The notes: generated from the sequence alone by a model not told the origin. A stretch of DNA of 64,000 nt from Hyphomicrobiales bacterium (GCA_002709005.1 PAPH01000044.1:1-64000); one strand, 5' to 3'; numbered from the stretch's first letter, positions 38,656 to 49,232 are shown. A program made the numbers and translations.

Positions 38656-40110
38656 ATGAGCACAGTGATCAAGAACGGAACCATCGTCACCGCCGACCTG
38701 ACCTACAAGTCGGACGTCAAGATCGACAACGGCGTGATCACCGAGATCGGCCCGGACCTGAAGGGTGACGAGACGCTGGACGCGACCGGCTGCTACGTGA
38801 TGCCGGGCGGCATCGACCCCCACGTCCACCTCGAAATGCCCTTCATGGGCACCTATTCCACCGACGATTTCGAAAGCGGCACCCGCGCGGCCCTGGCCGG
38901 CGGCACCACCATGGTCGTCGATTTCTGCCTGCCCAACCCGGAGCAGTCGCTGCTCGAGGCGATCCAGCGCTGGGACAACAAGTCGACGCGCGCCAACTGC
39001 GATTATTCCTTCCACATGGCAATCACCTGGTGGGGCGAGCAGGTCTTCAATGAGATGGAGACGGTGGTCCGCGAGAAGGGCATCAACACCTTCAAGCACT
39101 TCATGGCCTACAAGGGCGCCCTGATGGTGCAGGACGACGAGATGTATGCCTCCTTCCAGCGCTGCGCGGAACTGGGCGCCATGCCGCTGGTCCATGCCGA
39201 GAACGGCGACGTGGTGGCCGACCTTTCGGCGAAACTCCTCGCTGAAGGCAATAACGGTCCCGAGGCACACGCCTATTCCCGTCCGCCACAGGTCGAGGGC
39301 GAGGCCACCAACCGCGCCATCATGATTGCCGACATGGCGGGCGTGCCGCTTTATGTGGTCCACACCTCCTGCGAACAGAGCCATGAGGCCATCCGCCGCG
39401 CGCGGCAGAACGGCATGCGTGTCTTCGGCGAGCCGCTGATCCAGCACCTGACGCTCGACGAGAGCGAGTATTTCGACAAGGACTGGGACCACGCCGCCCG
39501 CCGCGTGATGTCGCCGCCCTTCCGCAACAAGCAGCACCAGGATTCGCTCTGGGCCGGCCTGCAATCGGGTTCGCTGCAGGTGGTTGCCACCGACCACTGC
39601 GCGTTCACCACCGACCAGAAGCGCTTCGGCGTCGGCGACTTCACCAAGATCCCGAACGGCACAGGCGGCCTCGAAGACCGCCTGCCCATGCTCTGGACCT
39701 ACGGCGTGGCGACCGGCCGGCTGACGATGAACGAGTTCGTCGCCGTTACCTCCACCAACATCGCCAAGATCCTCAACTGCTACCCGAAGAAGGGCGCGAT
39801 CCTCGTCGGCGCGGATGCCGATATCGTGGTCTGGGATCCGGAGAAGGAAAAGACAATCTCCGCCAAGACCCAGCAATCGGCGATCGACTATAACGTCTTC
39901 GAGGGCAAGAAGGTGAAGGGCCTGCCCCGATTCACCCTCTCGCGCGGCAAGGTCTCGGTCACCGACGGCAAGATGACCAACGAGGAAGGCTGGGGCAAGT
40001 TCGTCAAGCGCGAGCCCTATGGCGCCGTCAACAAGGCGCTGTCTACCTGGAAGGAACTCACCGCGCCACGCAAGATTGAACGTTCGGGCATCCCGGCAAC
40101 GGGGGTGTGA
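38656..40110 (+). CDS. hydA: Dihydropyrimidinase (D-hydantoinase)
   Basis: 484 aa; GGIDPHVHLEMPFMGTYSTDDFESGTRAALAGGTTMVVDF, HFMAYKGAL, DHCAFTTDQK. Confidence 0.94.
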   Translation: MSTVIKNGTIVTADLTYKSDVKIDNGVITEIGPDLKGDETLDATGCYVMPGGIDPHVHLEMPFMGTYSTDDFESGTRAALAGGTTMVVDFCLPNPEQSLLEAIQRWDNKSTRANCDYSFHMAITWWGEQVFNEMETVVREKGINTFKHFMAYKGALMVQDDEMYASFQRCAELGAMPLVHAENGDVVADLSAKLLAEGNNGPEAHAYSRPPQVEGEATNRAIMIADMAGVPLYVVHTSCEQSHEAIRRARQNGMRVFGEPLIQHLTLDESEYFDKDWDHAARRVMSPPFRNKQHQDSLWAGLQSGSLQVVATDHCAFTTDQKRFGVGDFTKIPNGTGGLEDRLPMLWTYGVATGRLTMNEFVAVTSTNIAKILNCYPKKGAILVGADADIVVWDPEKEKTISAKTQQSAIDYNVFEGKKVKGLPRFTLSRGKVSVTDGKMTNEEGWGKFVKREPYGAVNKALSTWKELTAPRKIERSGIPATGV

Positions 40111-40119
40111 TGAGAGGTC

Positions 40120-40485
40120 ATGCCGAGCCTCGTCGCCAAGCCCGCCATCAGAACGGCCCGCAGACTTCGGCACGTGATGACCGAGGGAGAGCGGAAGCTC
40201 TGGGATGAACTCCGCGAGTTCCGTCGTCTCTACGGGATCCACGTACGCCGGCAGGTTCCCATCGGGGACTATGTCGTCGATTTCGCGATTCACTCGGCAA
40301 AGCTTGTCATCGAGGTCGACGGACATTTCCACGAGGACGCAGAACGGAAGATGAAGGACGCGGTGCGAGATCGATGGCTGGAAAAGGCGGGCTACAAGGT
40401 CCTTCGCTTCAGAACGGGCGAACTCGCCGACTCCTATGATGGCTGCATCCATGAAATCCTGGATGCACTCGGGGTTCTGAAATGA
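40120..40485 (+). CDS. DUF559 (Vsr-like) endonuclease domain protein
   Basis: 121 aa; RRLRHVMTEGERKLWDELR...IHVRRQVPIGDYVVDFAIHSAKLVIEVDG. Confidence 0.88.
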   Translation: MPSLVAKPAIRTARRLRHVMTEGERKLWDELREFRRLYGIHVRRQVPIGDYVVDFAIHSAKLVIEVDGHFHEDAERKMKDAVRDRWLEKAGYKVLRFRTGELADSYDGCIHEILDALGVLK

Positions 40486-40509
40486 TCCGACTTAATCGAA
40501 CGCCGCTTA

Positions 40510-40811
40510 CCCCCACCCCTAACCCCTCCCCTCAAGGGGGAGGGGGACGAGACCGGAGACGCCGCCTTCCTGCAGCCCGTTTCTGGCCCAACGATCCGTA
40601 CGGATTTCTCAGTTTGTTTCCTGACTTTGCTCCGGCCTTGGCTTCGCTCGCCTGTTCTCAGATTAGAGGTAGTCGTATCGCGCCGTTCACCAACGAAAGA
40701 AGACAGCGGCTCGGCTCCGTACTTGCCTTGCTTCAAAGAACGATGCCGGATGTCGATGCAGGCTCGATCCAGTCCCCCCCCCCCTGGAGGGGAGGGGTTG
40801 GGGGGGGGGGT
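40510..40811. repeat. Block of about 300 bp bounded by inverted C/G-rich palindromic repeats
   Basis: AACCCCTCCCCTC at 40521-40533 and its reverse complement at 40787-40799, each within a longer C-rich/G-rich arm; right arm has 11-bp C and G homopolymers. Confidence 0.75.
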
Positions 40812-40834
40812 ACTCTTCACTCGGAGTTTTTCGC

Positions 40835-41254
40835 ATGACCCAAAAGACACCTCCCCTTTCCGGCGTTCTTGAAGCCGCGCTTTATGTCGACGACCTCGAC
40901 GCGGCGAAGGGGTTTTATGGTGATGTCCTAGGCCTCGAGAAGATCACCGAAGTCGCCGGCCGCCATGTCTTCTACCGCGCCGGCGAGACCGTGGTGCTGC
41001 TGTTCATTGCCGAACAGACGCGCGTTCCGACAACCAACGCCAAACTCCCGGTCCCGCCGCACGGCGCGGACGGGGCGGGTCATCTCTGTTTTGCCGCCGA
41101 CGGCGAGGCGCTGATCGGCTGGCGTGATAGACTGGAAAGCGCCGGCGTCGCGATCGAAGCCGATTTCGAATGGCCGAACGGCGCGCGCTCGATCTATGTC
41201 CGCGATCCGGCGGGCAATTCGATCGAATTCGCCGAACCGAAACTGTGGGCGTAG
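40835..41254 (+). CDS. VOC (glyoxalase/bleomycin resistance) family protein
   Basis: 139 aa; EAALYVDDLDAAKGFYGDVLGLE...SIYVRDPAGNSIEFAEP. Confidence 0.9.
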   Translation: MTQKTPPLSGVLEAALYVDDLDAAKGFYGDVLGLEKITEVAGRHVFYRAGETVVLLFIAEQTRVPTTNAKLPVPPHGADGAGHLCFAADGEALIGWRDRLESAGVAIEADFEWPNGARSIYVRDPAGNSIEFAEPKLWA

Positions 41255-41286
41255 AACCCGCGGGACAGAAAAAGGGAGAAACTATC

Positions 41287-41985
41287 ATGATCAAGGTCGC
41301 ACTCGTTACCGCCGGCGGTTCCGGCATGGGGGCCGCCGCCGCCCGCAAGCTGGCCGAAACCGGGCATGCGGTCGGCATCCTCTCCTCCTCCGGCAAGGGC
41401 GAGGCGCTCGCAGAGGAACTGGGCGGCCTCGGCGTCACCGGCTCGAACCAGAACGAGGACGACCTGAAGAAACTGGTCGACGGCGCCATGGAGCGATGGG
41501 GCCGGATCGACGTGCTGGTCAATTCCGCCGGCCACGGACCGCGTGCGCCGGTGCTCGAATTGACCGACGAGGACTGGCACAAGGGTCTCGATGTCTACAT
41601 GCTCTCCGCCGTCCGCCCCACCCGTCTGGTCGCCCCGATCATGGTCGAGCAGAAGGCGGGCGCGATCATCAACATCTCGACCTTCGCCGCCTTCGAGCCC
41701 GATCCGGTCTTTCCGACATCGGGCGTCTTTCGCGCCGGCCTCGCCGCCTTCTGCAAGCTGTTTTCCGACAAATATGCGGCCGACAATGTGCGGATGAACA
41801 ATGTCCTGCCGGGGTTCATCGACAGCCTGCCCGAAAATGAGGCATTCCGCGAACGCATCCCCATGGAACGCTATGGAAAAGTCGAGGAAATCGCGGAAAC
41901 GATTGCGTTTCTGGCCTCGGAAGGTGCAGGGTACATCACGGGACAGAACATCCGGGTCGACGGGGGAATTACACGATCGGTATGA
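41287..41985 (+). CDS. SDR family oxidoreductase
   Basis: TAGGSGMGAAAARKLAETGH, VNSAGHGPRAPV, C-terminal GYITGQNIRVDGGITRSV; start ATG 41287. Confidence 0.87.
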   Translation: MIKVALVTAGGSGMGAAAARKLAETGHAVGILSSSGKGEALAEELGGLGVTGSNQNEDDLKKLVDGAMERWGRIDVLVNSAGHGPRAPVLELTDEDWHKGLDVYMLSAVRPTRLVAPIMVEQKAGAIINISTFAAFEPDPVFPTSGVFRAGLAAFCKLFSDKYAADNVRMNNVLPGFIDSLPENEAFRERIPMERYGKVEEIAETIAFLASEGAGYITGQNIRVDGGITRSV

Positions 41986-42767
41986 GTACGCTGCCAGTCA
42001 TTTCAGCAAAAAACCTCGATCTCGTTTTCCAGACCGGCGACGGCTCGGTTCACGCGCTCTCCGACATCACGCTCGACATCGAGAAGGGCGAGTTCGTCTC
42101 CCTCATCGGCCCCTCGGGCTGCGGCAAGACCACCTTGTTGCGCGTGATCGCCGACCTCGAAAAGCCGACTTCCGGCGAGATTTCCGTCAATGGCACTACG
42201 CCTGAAAAGGCCCGCCTCGACGGTGCCTACGGCTATGTCTTCCAGCAGGCGGCCCTCTTCCCCTGGCGCACCATCGCGAAGAACGTCGCCCTGCCGCTCG
42301 AGATCATGGGGCTGCCGGCCGAGGAACGCACAAGCCGCATCAAGCGCAATCTGGATCTCGTCAATCTCACCGGATTCGAGAAGAAGTTTCCCTGGCAGCT
42401 CTCCGGCGGCATGCAGCAGCGCGCCTCCATCGCCCGCGCGCTCGCCGTCGAGCCCGACATGCTGTTGATGGACGAGCCATTCGGCGCGCTCGACGAGATC
42501 GTCCGCGATCATTTGAACGCCGAACTTCTGAAGCTCTGGGCGACCACGCAGAAGACCATCGTCTTCGTCACCCACTCGATCCCCGAGGCCGTCTATCTCT
42601 CCACCAAGATCGTGGTGATGAGCCCCCGTCCCGGCCGCATCCACGAGATCATCGACTGCGACCTCGGCGCCGACCGCCCGCTCGACATCCGTGAGACTCC
42701 CGAATTTCTCAAGATCGCCCACCAGGTCCGCGACGGCCTGCGCGAGGGACACAGCTATGATGAGTGA
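41982..42767 (+). CDS. NitT/TauT-type ABC transporter ATP-binding protein
   Basis: GPSGCGKTTLLRVIADLEKPTSG, LSGGMQQRASIARAL; ATGA overlap with upstream SDR. Confidence 0.92.
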   Translation: MSTLPVISAKNLDLVFQTGDGSVHALSDITLDIEKGEFVSLIGPSGCGKTTLLRVIADLEKPTSGEISVNGTTPEKARLDGAYGYVFQQAALFPWRTIAKNVALPLEIMGLPAEERTSRIKRNLDLVNLTGFEKKFPWQLSGGMQQRASIARALAVEPDMLLMDEPFGALDEIVRDHLNAELLKLWATTQKTIVFVTHSIPEAVYLSTKIVVMSPRPGRIHEIIDCDLGADRPLDIRETPEFLKIAHQVRDGLREGHSYDE

Positions 42768-42776
42768 GGCGCGATC

Positions 42777-43664
42777 ATGATAGCCATGCGCGACTTTCTC
42801 ACCGGGCGTCTGGTGCCGGTTCTGACCATTCTCGTGGCGATCGTGGTGATCTGGTACGGCGCGGCGATCGGGCTGAACGGCCCTGTCATCCGCGATTTCG
42901 AGAAACGCGCCGGCGAAACGTCGGAAGGGATGGCGTTCATCCTCAAGACCTGGTCGCAGCCCAAGCCGACCATGCCCGCACCCCATCAGGTGGCCGCTGC
43001 CTTCTGGAAATACACCGCAGGCGTAAAGCTCACCTCGAACCGCAGCCTCATCTATCATTCCTGGGTGACGCTTTCGGCCACGCTTCTCGGCTTCGCGCTG
43101 GGCACCGCGCTCGGCGTTGTCATCGCCATTTCCATCGTCCACGTGCCTGCGCTCGACAAGTCGCTGCTGCCCTGGATCATCACTTCCCAGACCGTGCCCA
43201 TTTTGGCGGTAGCGCCGATGATCATCGTGCTGCTTGCCGCAATCGGGGTAACGGGGCTTTTGCCCAAGGCGCTGATCTCGACCTATCTGTCCTTTTTCCC
43301 TGTCGCCGTCGGCATGGTGAAGGGGCTCAGATCGCCCGACACGCTGCACATGGACCTGATGCGCACCTATTCCGCGAGCCGCGCGCAGGTGCTCTGGAAG
43401 CTCCGGATTCCTGCCTCGGTGCCGTTCTTCTTCGCCTCGATCAAGGTGGCCATCGCCGCTTCGCTGATCGGCGCCATCGTCGGCGAACTCCCCACCGGCG
43501 CGGTGGCCGGCATCGGCTCTAAACTGCTCGCCGGCTCCTATTACAGCCAGACCATCGACATCTTCGCGGCCCTGATCGCCGGCTCCATCTGCGCCATCCT
43601 GCTGGTGACGCTCGTCGATATCACCGGCCGCCTCGTGGAACGGCGCATGGGGGCAAAGACGTGA
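42777..43664 (+). CDS. ABC transporter permease (BPD family)
   Basis: 295 aa, multiple TMs, permease EAA-like loop. Confidence 0.88.
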   Translation: MIAMRDFLTGRLVPVLTILVAIVVIWYGAAIGLNGPVIRDFEKRAGETSEGMAFILKTWSQPKPTMPAPHQVAAAFWKYTAGVKLTSNRSLIYHSWVTLSATLLGFALGTALGVVIAISIVHVPALDKSLLPWIITSQTVPILAVAPMIIVLLAAIGVTGLLPKALISTYLSFFPVAVGMVKGLRSPDTLHMDLMRTYSASRAQVLWKLRIPASVPFFFASIKVAIAASLIGAIVGELPTGAVAGIGSKLLAGSYYSQTIDIFAALIAGSICAILLVTLVDITGRLVERRMGAKT

Positions 43665-44767
43665 GCGCCGTCCGACCCAACTGGCAGGCACTCGCCGCCT
43701 TGGTCACCGGCCTCATCAGCCTTGCCGGCCTGCCCTTTACTGCCACCATGGGCACCGGCGCCTCGCTTCTCGTTACGGCCATCGTGCTCGTGGCAGCCAT
43801 TCTGTCCATGCTGAAACTTCGTCCGGTCGCCCAGGCGATCATTCTCGCCGTCGCAAGCCATTTCGCCGCCTGGCTCTTGATCGGCGGGTTGGCGGATGCC
43901 TTCGGCACCGCGGGTTTCGGCTATTTCGCCGCCCTCGCCGCTTCATGGCTTCTCGCATGGCGGCTGGTCACGGTGCTCTCGGAGATGAAATTCATCGCGC
44001 CCGTGGCCAAACGCACCATCGCGCTCATCGTCCCGGCGATTTTCGGCATCTGGATCCTCATCCTGTGGGAAGCGTTGACCCGAGGTGCCGGCGTGCCCTT
44101 CGTGCTCTTGCCGCCGCCTTCTTCCATCGGCGCGCGCATCGTCACCTCCACCAACATTCTCGCCGCCGACTTCGTCCAGACCGTCGTCAAGGCAGTGCTT
44201 GTCGGTTACATCATCGGCACGTTCTCGGGCTTCCTCGTCGCCGTGATGGCGGACCGCTTCCGTTTCCTCGCCGCCGGTCTGCTGCCCGTCGGCAACATGG
44301 TCGCCGCCCTGCCGATGATCGGCATCGCACCGATCATGGTGATCTGGTTCGGGTTCGACTGGCAGTCCAAGGCCGCCGTCGTCGTCGTCATGACCTTCTT
44401 CCCGATGCTGGTGAACACGCTCGCCGGCCTCGCCGCCACCGGCCACATGGAGCGCGACCTGATGCGCACCTACGGCGCCGGCCATTGGCAGGTGCTCGCC
44501 AAGCTGCGGCTGCCGGTCGCAATGCCGTTCATTTTCAACGCCCTGAAGATCAATTCGACCCTTGCGCTCATCGGGGCGATCGTGGCTGAATTCTTCGGCA
44601 CGCCCGTCGTTGGGATGGGCTTTCGAATCTCGACCGAAGTCGGTCGGATGAACCTCGACATGGTGTGGGCGGAAATAGCGCTCGCCGCCGTGGTGGGGTC
44701 CTTGTTCTACGGACTGCTCGCGCTTGCCGAGCGGATCGTGACATTCTGGCATCCGAGCTATCGTTGA
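43661..44767 (+). CDS. ABC transporter permease with extra N-terminal TM region
   Basis: 368 aa; permease domain preceded by roughly 110 aa hydrophobic extension; ATGA-like overlap. Confidence 0.88.
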   Translation: MSAVRPNWQALAALVTGLISLAGLPFTATMGTGASLLVTAIVLVAAILSMLKLRPVAQAIILAVASHFAAWLLIGGLADAFGTAGFGYFAALAASWLLAWRLVTVLSEMKFIAPVAKRTIALIVPAIFGIWILILWEALTRGAGVPFVLLPPPSSIGARIVTSTNILAADFVQTVVKAVLVGYIIGTFSGFLVAVMADRFRFLAAGLLPVGNMVAALPMIGIAPIMVIWFGFDWQSKAAVVVVMTFFPMLVNTLAGLAATGHMERDLMRTYGAGHWQVLAKLRLPVAMPFIFNALKINSTLALIGAIVAEFFGTPVVGMGFRISTEVGRMNLDMVWAEIALAAVVGSLFYGLLALAERIVTFWHPSYR

Positions 44768-44801
44768 TGGCGAGGGGCCGCTTCCAGAGGAGAATAAGCG
44801 C

Positions 44802-45779
44802 ATGAAAAAAATGCTCAGCACCCTGATTACCGCCGTCGCGATGACGACCCTCGCCGGCGCGGCGCAAGCCGCCGACGAGGTCACCCTGCAGCTCAAATGG
44901 GTGGCACAGGCCCAGTTCGCCGGCTACTTCGTGGCGAAAGACAAGGGCTTCTACGAGGAAGCCGATCTCGACGTCACCATCAAGCCCGGCGGCCCCGACA
45001 TCGCGCCCGAGCAGGTGATCGCCGGCGGCGGCGCCGACGTGATCGTCGACTGGATGGGCGGCGCCCTCGCAGCCCGCGAAAAGGGCGTCGGCCTCGTCAA
45101 CATCGCCCAGCCCTACAAGAAGGCCGGCATGGAACTGGTCTGCCCGAAGGACGGCCCGATCCAGACCACCGAAGACTTTCCGGGCCACACGCTCGGCGTC
45201 TGGTTCTTCGGCAACGAATATCCGTTCTACGCCTGGATGAACAAGCTCGGCATCTCCACCGAGGGCGGGGATGACGGCGTCACCGTTCTCAAACAGAGCT
45301 TCGACGTGCAGCCGCTGATCCAGAAGCAGGCCGACTGCATCTCGGTGATGACCTACAACGAGTACTGGCAGCTCATGGACGCCGGCTACAAGCCTGAAGA
45401 CCTCATCGTCTTCAATTACTCCGAAATGGGTGTCGACCTTCTCGAGGACGGCCTCTACGCCATGGAAGACGACCTCAAGGATCCGGAATTCGCCGACAAG
45501 ATGGTGCGTTTCGTTTCGGCTTCGATGAAGGGCTGGAAATACGCGATCGAAAACCCGGATGAGGCCGCCGAGATCGTCATGGACAATGGCGGCCAGGACG
45601 AAAACCACCAGAAGCGCATGATGGGCGAAGTCGCCAAGCTGATCGGCGAACCCGATGCCAAGCTGATCGAGGCCGCCTATGAGCGCACCGCCAAGGCGCT
45701 TCTGGATCAGAAGATCATCGAGAACGAGCCTTCGGGCGCCTGGACCTCCGAGATCACCGACAAGGTGACCGTGGAGTAA
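44802..45779 (+). CDS. ABC transporter substrate-binding protein, NMT1/THI5-like
   Basis: Signal peptide; VTLQLKWVAQAQFAGYFVAKDKGFYEEADLDVTIKPGGPD. Confidence 0.92.
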   Translation: MKKMLSTLITAVAMTTLAGAAQAADEVTLQLKWVAQAQFAGYFVAKDKGFYEEADLDVTIKPGGPDIAPEQVIAGGGADVIVDWMGGALAAREKGVGLVNIAQPYKKAGMELVCPKDGPIQTTEDFPGHTLGVWFFGNEYPFYAWMNKLGISTEGGDDGVTVLKQSFDVQPLIQKQADCISVMTYNEYWQLMDAGYKPEDLIVFNYSEMGVDLLEDGLYAMEDDLKDPEFADKMVRFVSASMKGWKYAIENPDEAAEIVMDNGGQDENHQKRMMGEVAKLIGEPDAKLIEAAYERTAKALLDQKIIENEPSGAWTSEITDKVTVE

Positions 45780-45805
45780 TCCGCACGCCTGTCTCAAACT
45801 GACAG

Positions 45806-45833
45806 CCGGCCGGGAGCAATTCCGGCCGGTTTG
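45806..45833 (+). terminator. Probable terminator after ABC operon
   Basis: CCGGCCGG-gagcaatt-CCGGCCGG followed by short T stretch. Confidence 0.55.
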
Positions 45834-45845
45834 CTATAATGCCCC

Positions 45846-47573
45846 ATGAAGACCAGACCGGAGCCACGCCCCATGACCAGCCGCCTCACCGACCGCATCG
45901 ACCAGGGACAGGGCAAGGCGAAGGCCGATATCGTGCTGAAGGGCGGCCGTCTCTACGATCTCGTCACCGGCGAGTTGCGCGAAGGTGATATCGCCATCTG
46001 CGGCGAGACGATCGTCGGTACGCTGGAAAGCTACGAGGGCGTCGAGGAAATCGACATTTCCGACCGCATCGTCGTCCCGGGCTTCATCGACACCCATCTC
46101 CACATCGAATCCTCGCTGGTCACGCCGCATGAATTCGACCGCTGCGTCCTGCCGCGCGGCATCACCACGGCGATCTGCGACCCGCACGAGATCGCCAATG
46201 TGCTGGGCGCGCCCGGCATCCGCTTCTTCCTCGATTCCGCCGAGCGCACCATCATGGATGTGCGCGTGCAGCTGTCGAGCTGCGTGCCGGCCACCCATCT
46301 CGAAACCGCAGGGGCGGAACTGAAGATCGAGGACCTCTTGCCCTTCCGCGACCACCCCAAGGTCATCGGGCTAGCCGAGTTCATGAACTTCCCCGGGCTG
46401 CTCGCCAAGGACCCTGTCTGCATGGCCAAGCTCGAGGCCTTTCAGGGCGGGCATATCGACGGGCATGCCCCGCTGGTCCGCGGCTATGCGCTCAACGGCT
46501 ATCTCTCGGCCGGCATCCGCACCGATCACGAGACGACGACCGCCGAGGAAGCGCTCGAAAAACTTTCAAAGGGCATGCACATCCTCGTCCGCGAGGGCTC
46601 GGTCAGCCGCGACCTCGACGCGCTGATCCCGATCATGACCGAGCGCAACTCGCCCTTCCTGGCGCTGTGCACCGACGACCGCAATCCGCTCGATATCGCC
46701 GAGCACGGCCACCTCGACTACATGATCCGCCATGCGATCGCCGAGGGCGCCGATCCGCTCGCCGTCTATCGCGCGGCCTCCATTTCCGGCGCCCGCGCCT
46801 TCGGCCTGCGCGACCGCGGCCTCGTCGCTCCGGGCTGGCGCGCCGACATCGTGGTGATCGACTCACTCGAAGGCTGCAACGCCGAGATGGTGTTCTCCGC
46901 CGGCCGCCGCATCACCGACGATCTTTTTGCCACCCGCGAGCCGATCGAACCCGTCGGGCTCGAAAGCGTCAAGGCGCCTCGCGTCGAGCCGACAACCTTC
47001 GCGGTCCGCAAGAACAATCCGGAGACGGCGGTGATCGGCATCCTTCCGGGCAAGATCATCACCGAGAGACGCAACTTCACGCTCGACGTCTCCGAGGGCG
47101 AGAAGCATGCCGATCTCGACCGCGACATCCTCAAGGTCACAGTGATCGAGCGCCACGGCAGGAACGGCAACATCTCCACAGGCTTCGTCCAGGGTTTTGG
47201 CCTCAAACGCGGCGCGATCGCCTCGACCGTCGGCCATGACAGCCACAATCTCTGCGTCATCGGCGCCGACGAGGTCTCGATGGCCACCGCCGCCAACCGC
47301 ATGGCCGAAATCGGCGGCGGATTCGTGGTGGCCGAAGGCGAGAAGGTGAAGGCCGAGATCGCGCTTCCGGTGGCGGGTCTGATGAGCCTCGAACCCTACG
47401 AGAAAGTCCGCGAACTGCTGATCCCACTCAGAAAGGCCGCGCGCGATCTGGGCGGCACGCTGGAAGAACCCTTCCTGCAACTGGCCTTCCTGCCGCTTCC
47501 GGTGATCCCGCACCTGAAAATCTCCGACCGCGGCATGGTCGATGTCGACGCCTTCGAGATCATCGAGGCGTGA
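45846..47573 (+). CDS. ade: Adenine deaminase
   Basis: 575 aa; [46 protein letters not shown]. Confidence 0.95.
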   Translation: MKTRPEPRPMTSRLTDRIDQGQGKAKADIVLKGGRLYDLVTGELREGDIAICGETIVGTLESYEGVEEIDISDRIVVPGFIDTHLHIESSLVTPHEFDRCVLPRGITTAICDPHEIANVLGAPGIRFFLDSAERTIMDVRVQLSSCVPATHLETAGAELKIEDLLPFRDHPKVIGLAEFMNFPGLLAKDPVCMAKLEAFQGGHIDGHAPLVRGYALNGYLSAGIRTDHETTTAEEALEKLSKGMHILVREGSVSRDLDALIPIMTERNSPFLALCTDDRNPLDIAEHGHLDYMIRHAIAEGADPLAVYRAASISGARAFGLRDRGLVAPGWRADIVVIDSLEGCNAEMVFSAGRRITDDLFATREPIEPVGLESVKAPRVEPTTFAVRKNNPETAVIGILPGKIITERRNFTLDVSEGEKHADLDRDILKVTVIERHGRNGNISTGFVQGFGLKRGAIASTVGHDSHNLCVIGADEVSMATAANRMAEIGGGFVVAEGEKVKAEIALPVAGLMSLEPYEKVRELLIPLRKAARDLGGTLEEPFLQLAFLPLPVIPHLKISDRGMVDVDAFEIIEA

Positions 47574-47582
47574 AACTCAATT

Positions 47583-49232
47583 TCACGCGTTGACGTGAAC
47601 CGCATCCACCGACAGTCCCTTGATCAGCGCGAAGCCGTTGGGGCCCAGGTCGAGCGTACCGTCGGCGGCTACCACGTTCCGCGACACGCTTTCGGGAGTC
47701 ACATGTGCGCCGAGCGTCACCGATTGCGGCTCGGCGGACAGGTTGAAAATCGCCAGCACGCCGTCTTTCTCCTCCCCGCGGGAGAATGCCAATAGCGGTT
47801 CGGGCAGGTTGGCGAATTCCGTCTCGCCTGTCGTGAGCGCCGCGGAACCCTTCCGGTAGGCGAGCATCTCGCGGTAGAAGGCAAGCACCGAATTCGGATC
47901 GTCCTGCTGCCGGTCGACCGCGCGCGCCGCCTGCTCGGGCTTCACCGGCAGCCACGGCTTGCCGTCCGAGAAGCCGCCATGCTCGGCCTGCGCCTGCCAC
48001 ACCATCGGTGTGCGGCAACCGTCGCGACCCTTGTATTCGGGCCAGAAGGTGATGCCGGGCGGATCGACCAGTTCCTCGAAGGAGAGTTCGGTTTCCGTCT
48101 GCCCCAGCTCCTCTCCTTGGTAGAGGCAGATCGTGCCCTCGAGCGACAGGAGCAGCGCCGCGGCCTGTTTGGCAAGCGCATCGAGGTCTTTCGAATATGG
48201 CGCCCAGCGGCTCACATGGCGGATCACATCGTGGTTGGAAAAACTCCAGCACGGCCAGCCGTTGCGGGAGCGGGCGGCGTCGAAGAAAGCCTTCACGCAG
48301 TGGCGGAAATGCGCGGCGGAGAAGTCCGGGCTGAGCATCTCGAAGGAATAAGCCATGTGCAGCTTGTCGCCGTCGGCAGTGTAGTCGGCCATGATATCGA
48401 CAGCCCGGAAACTCTCGCCCACCTCGCCCACCATCATGCGGGCGTCGTACTTGTCCATCGTCGCCCGCATGCGCCTGAGAAACGGGACGTTCTCGGGCCG
48501 GGTCTTCGAATAGAGGTGCTCCTGCATGTCATAGGGGCGGACGGCGGTGCGGCCGGCCTTGGTCATCAGCGGCGGATTGTTCCTCAGCCGCGGGTCGTGG
48601 AAATAGTAGTTCACCGTGTCGAGCCGGAACCCGTCGACGCCGCGGTCGAGCCAGAATTCCATGATGTCGAGGATTTCGTCCTGTACCTCTTTGTTATGGA
48701 AATTGAGGTCCGGCTGCGAGGTCAGGAAGTTGTGCAGGTAGTATTGCCGCCGCCGCGTGTCCCACTGCCAGGCCGAGCCGCCGAAGACCGACGGCCAGTG
48801 GTTGGGCACAAAGCCGTCCTCGTCGGCATCCGCCCAGACATACCAGTCCGCCTTCGGGTTGTCGCGCGAGGACCGGCTCTCCTCGAACCAGGGGTGACGG
48901 TCGGATGAGTGGGAATAGACCTGGTCGACGATGACCTTGAGCCCCAGCTCATGGGCGCGCTCGATCAACCGGTCGAAATCCGCAAGTGTGCCGAAAGTCG
49001 GCTCGATGTCGCGATAATCGGAAACGTCGTAGCCCATGTCGTCCATGGGCGAAGTGAAGATCGGGGACAGCCAGATGGCGTCGACACCCAGCGAGGCGAC
49101 ATGATCGAGCCTGTCGGTGATACCCTTGAGATCTCCCATCCCGTCGCCGTCAGAATCCTGAAACGAGCGGGGATAGATCTGGTAGATAACCGCGCCGCGC
49201 CACCAATCGGACTGGGAATCTGACATGCACAT
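47583..49232 (-). CDS. GH13 alpha-glucosidase
   Basis: 549 aa; WWRGAVIYQIYPRSFQDSDGDGMGDLKGI, DGFRLDTVNYYFHD, SFSNHDVIRHVSRW. Confidence 0.94.
   Translation of the reverse strand: MCMSDSQSDWWRGAVIYQIYPRSFQDSDGDGMGDLKGITDRLDHVASLGVDAIWLSPIFTSPMDDMGYDVSDYRDIEPTFGTLADFDRLIERAHELGLKVIVDQVYSHSSDRHPWFEESRSSRDNPKADWYVWADADEDGFVPNHWPSVFGGSAWQWDTRRRQYYLHNFLTSQPDLNFHNKEVQDEILDIMEFWLDRGVDGFRLDTVNYYFHDPRLRNNPPLMTKAGRTAVRPYDMQEHLYSKTRPENVPFLRRMRATMDKYDARMMVGEVGESFRAVDIMADYTADGDKLHMAYSFEMLSPDFSAAHFRHCVKAFFDAARSRNGWPCWSFSNHDVIRHVSRWAPYSKDLDALAKQAAALLLSLEGTICLYQGEELGQTETELSFEELVDPPGITFWPEYKGRDGCRTPMVWQAQAEHGGFSDGKPWLPVKPEQAARAVDRQQDDPNSVLAFYREMLAYRKGSAALTTGETEFANLPEPLLAFSRGEEKDGVLAIFNLSAEPQSVTLGAHVTPESVSRNVVAADGTLDLGPNGFALIKGLSVDAVHVNA

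Noticed and set aside
38605-40452. 615-aa minus-strand ORF
   Set aside because: Antisense to dihydropyrimidinase and the DUF559 gene, both of which have clear family motifs
40482-40838. 118-aa ORF through the inverted-repeat block
   Set aside because: Spans C/G-rich palindromes (PTPNPSPQGGGGRD / SPPPWRGGVGGGG), typical of translated repeat DNA rather than a protein
42003-43691. 562-aa minus-strand ORF
   Set aside because: Antisense to ABC ATPase and permease genes; composition artefact
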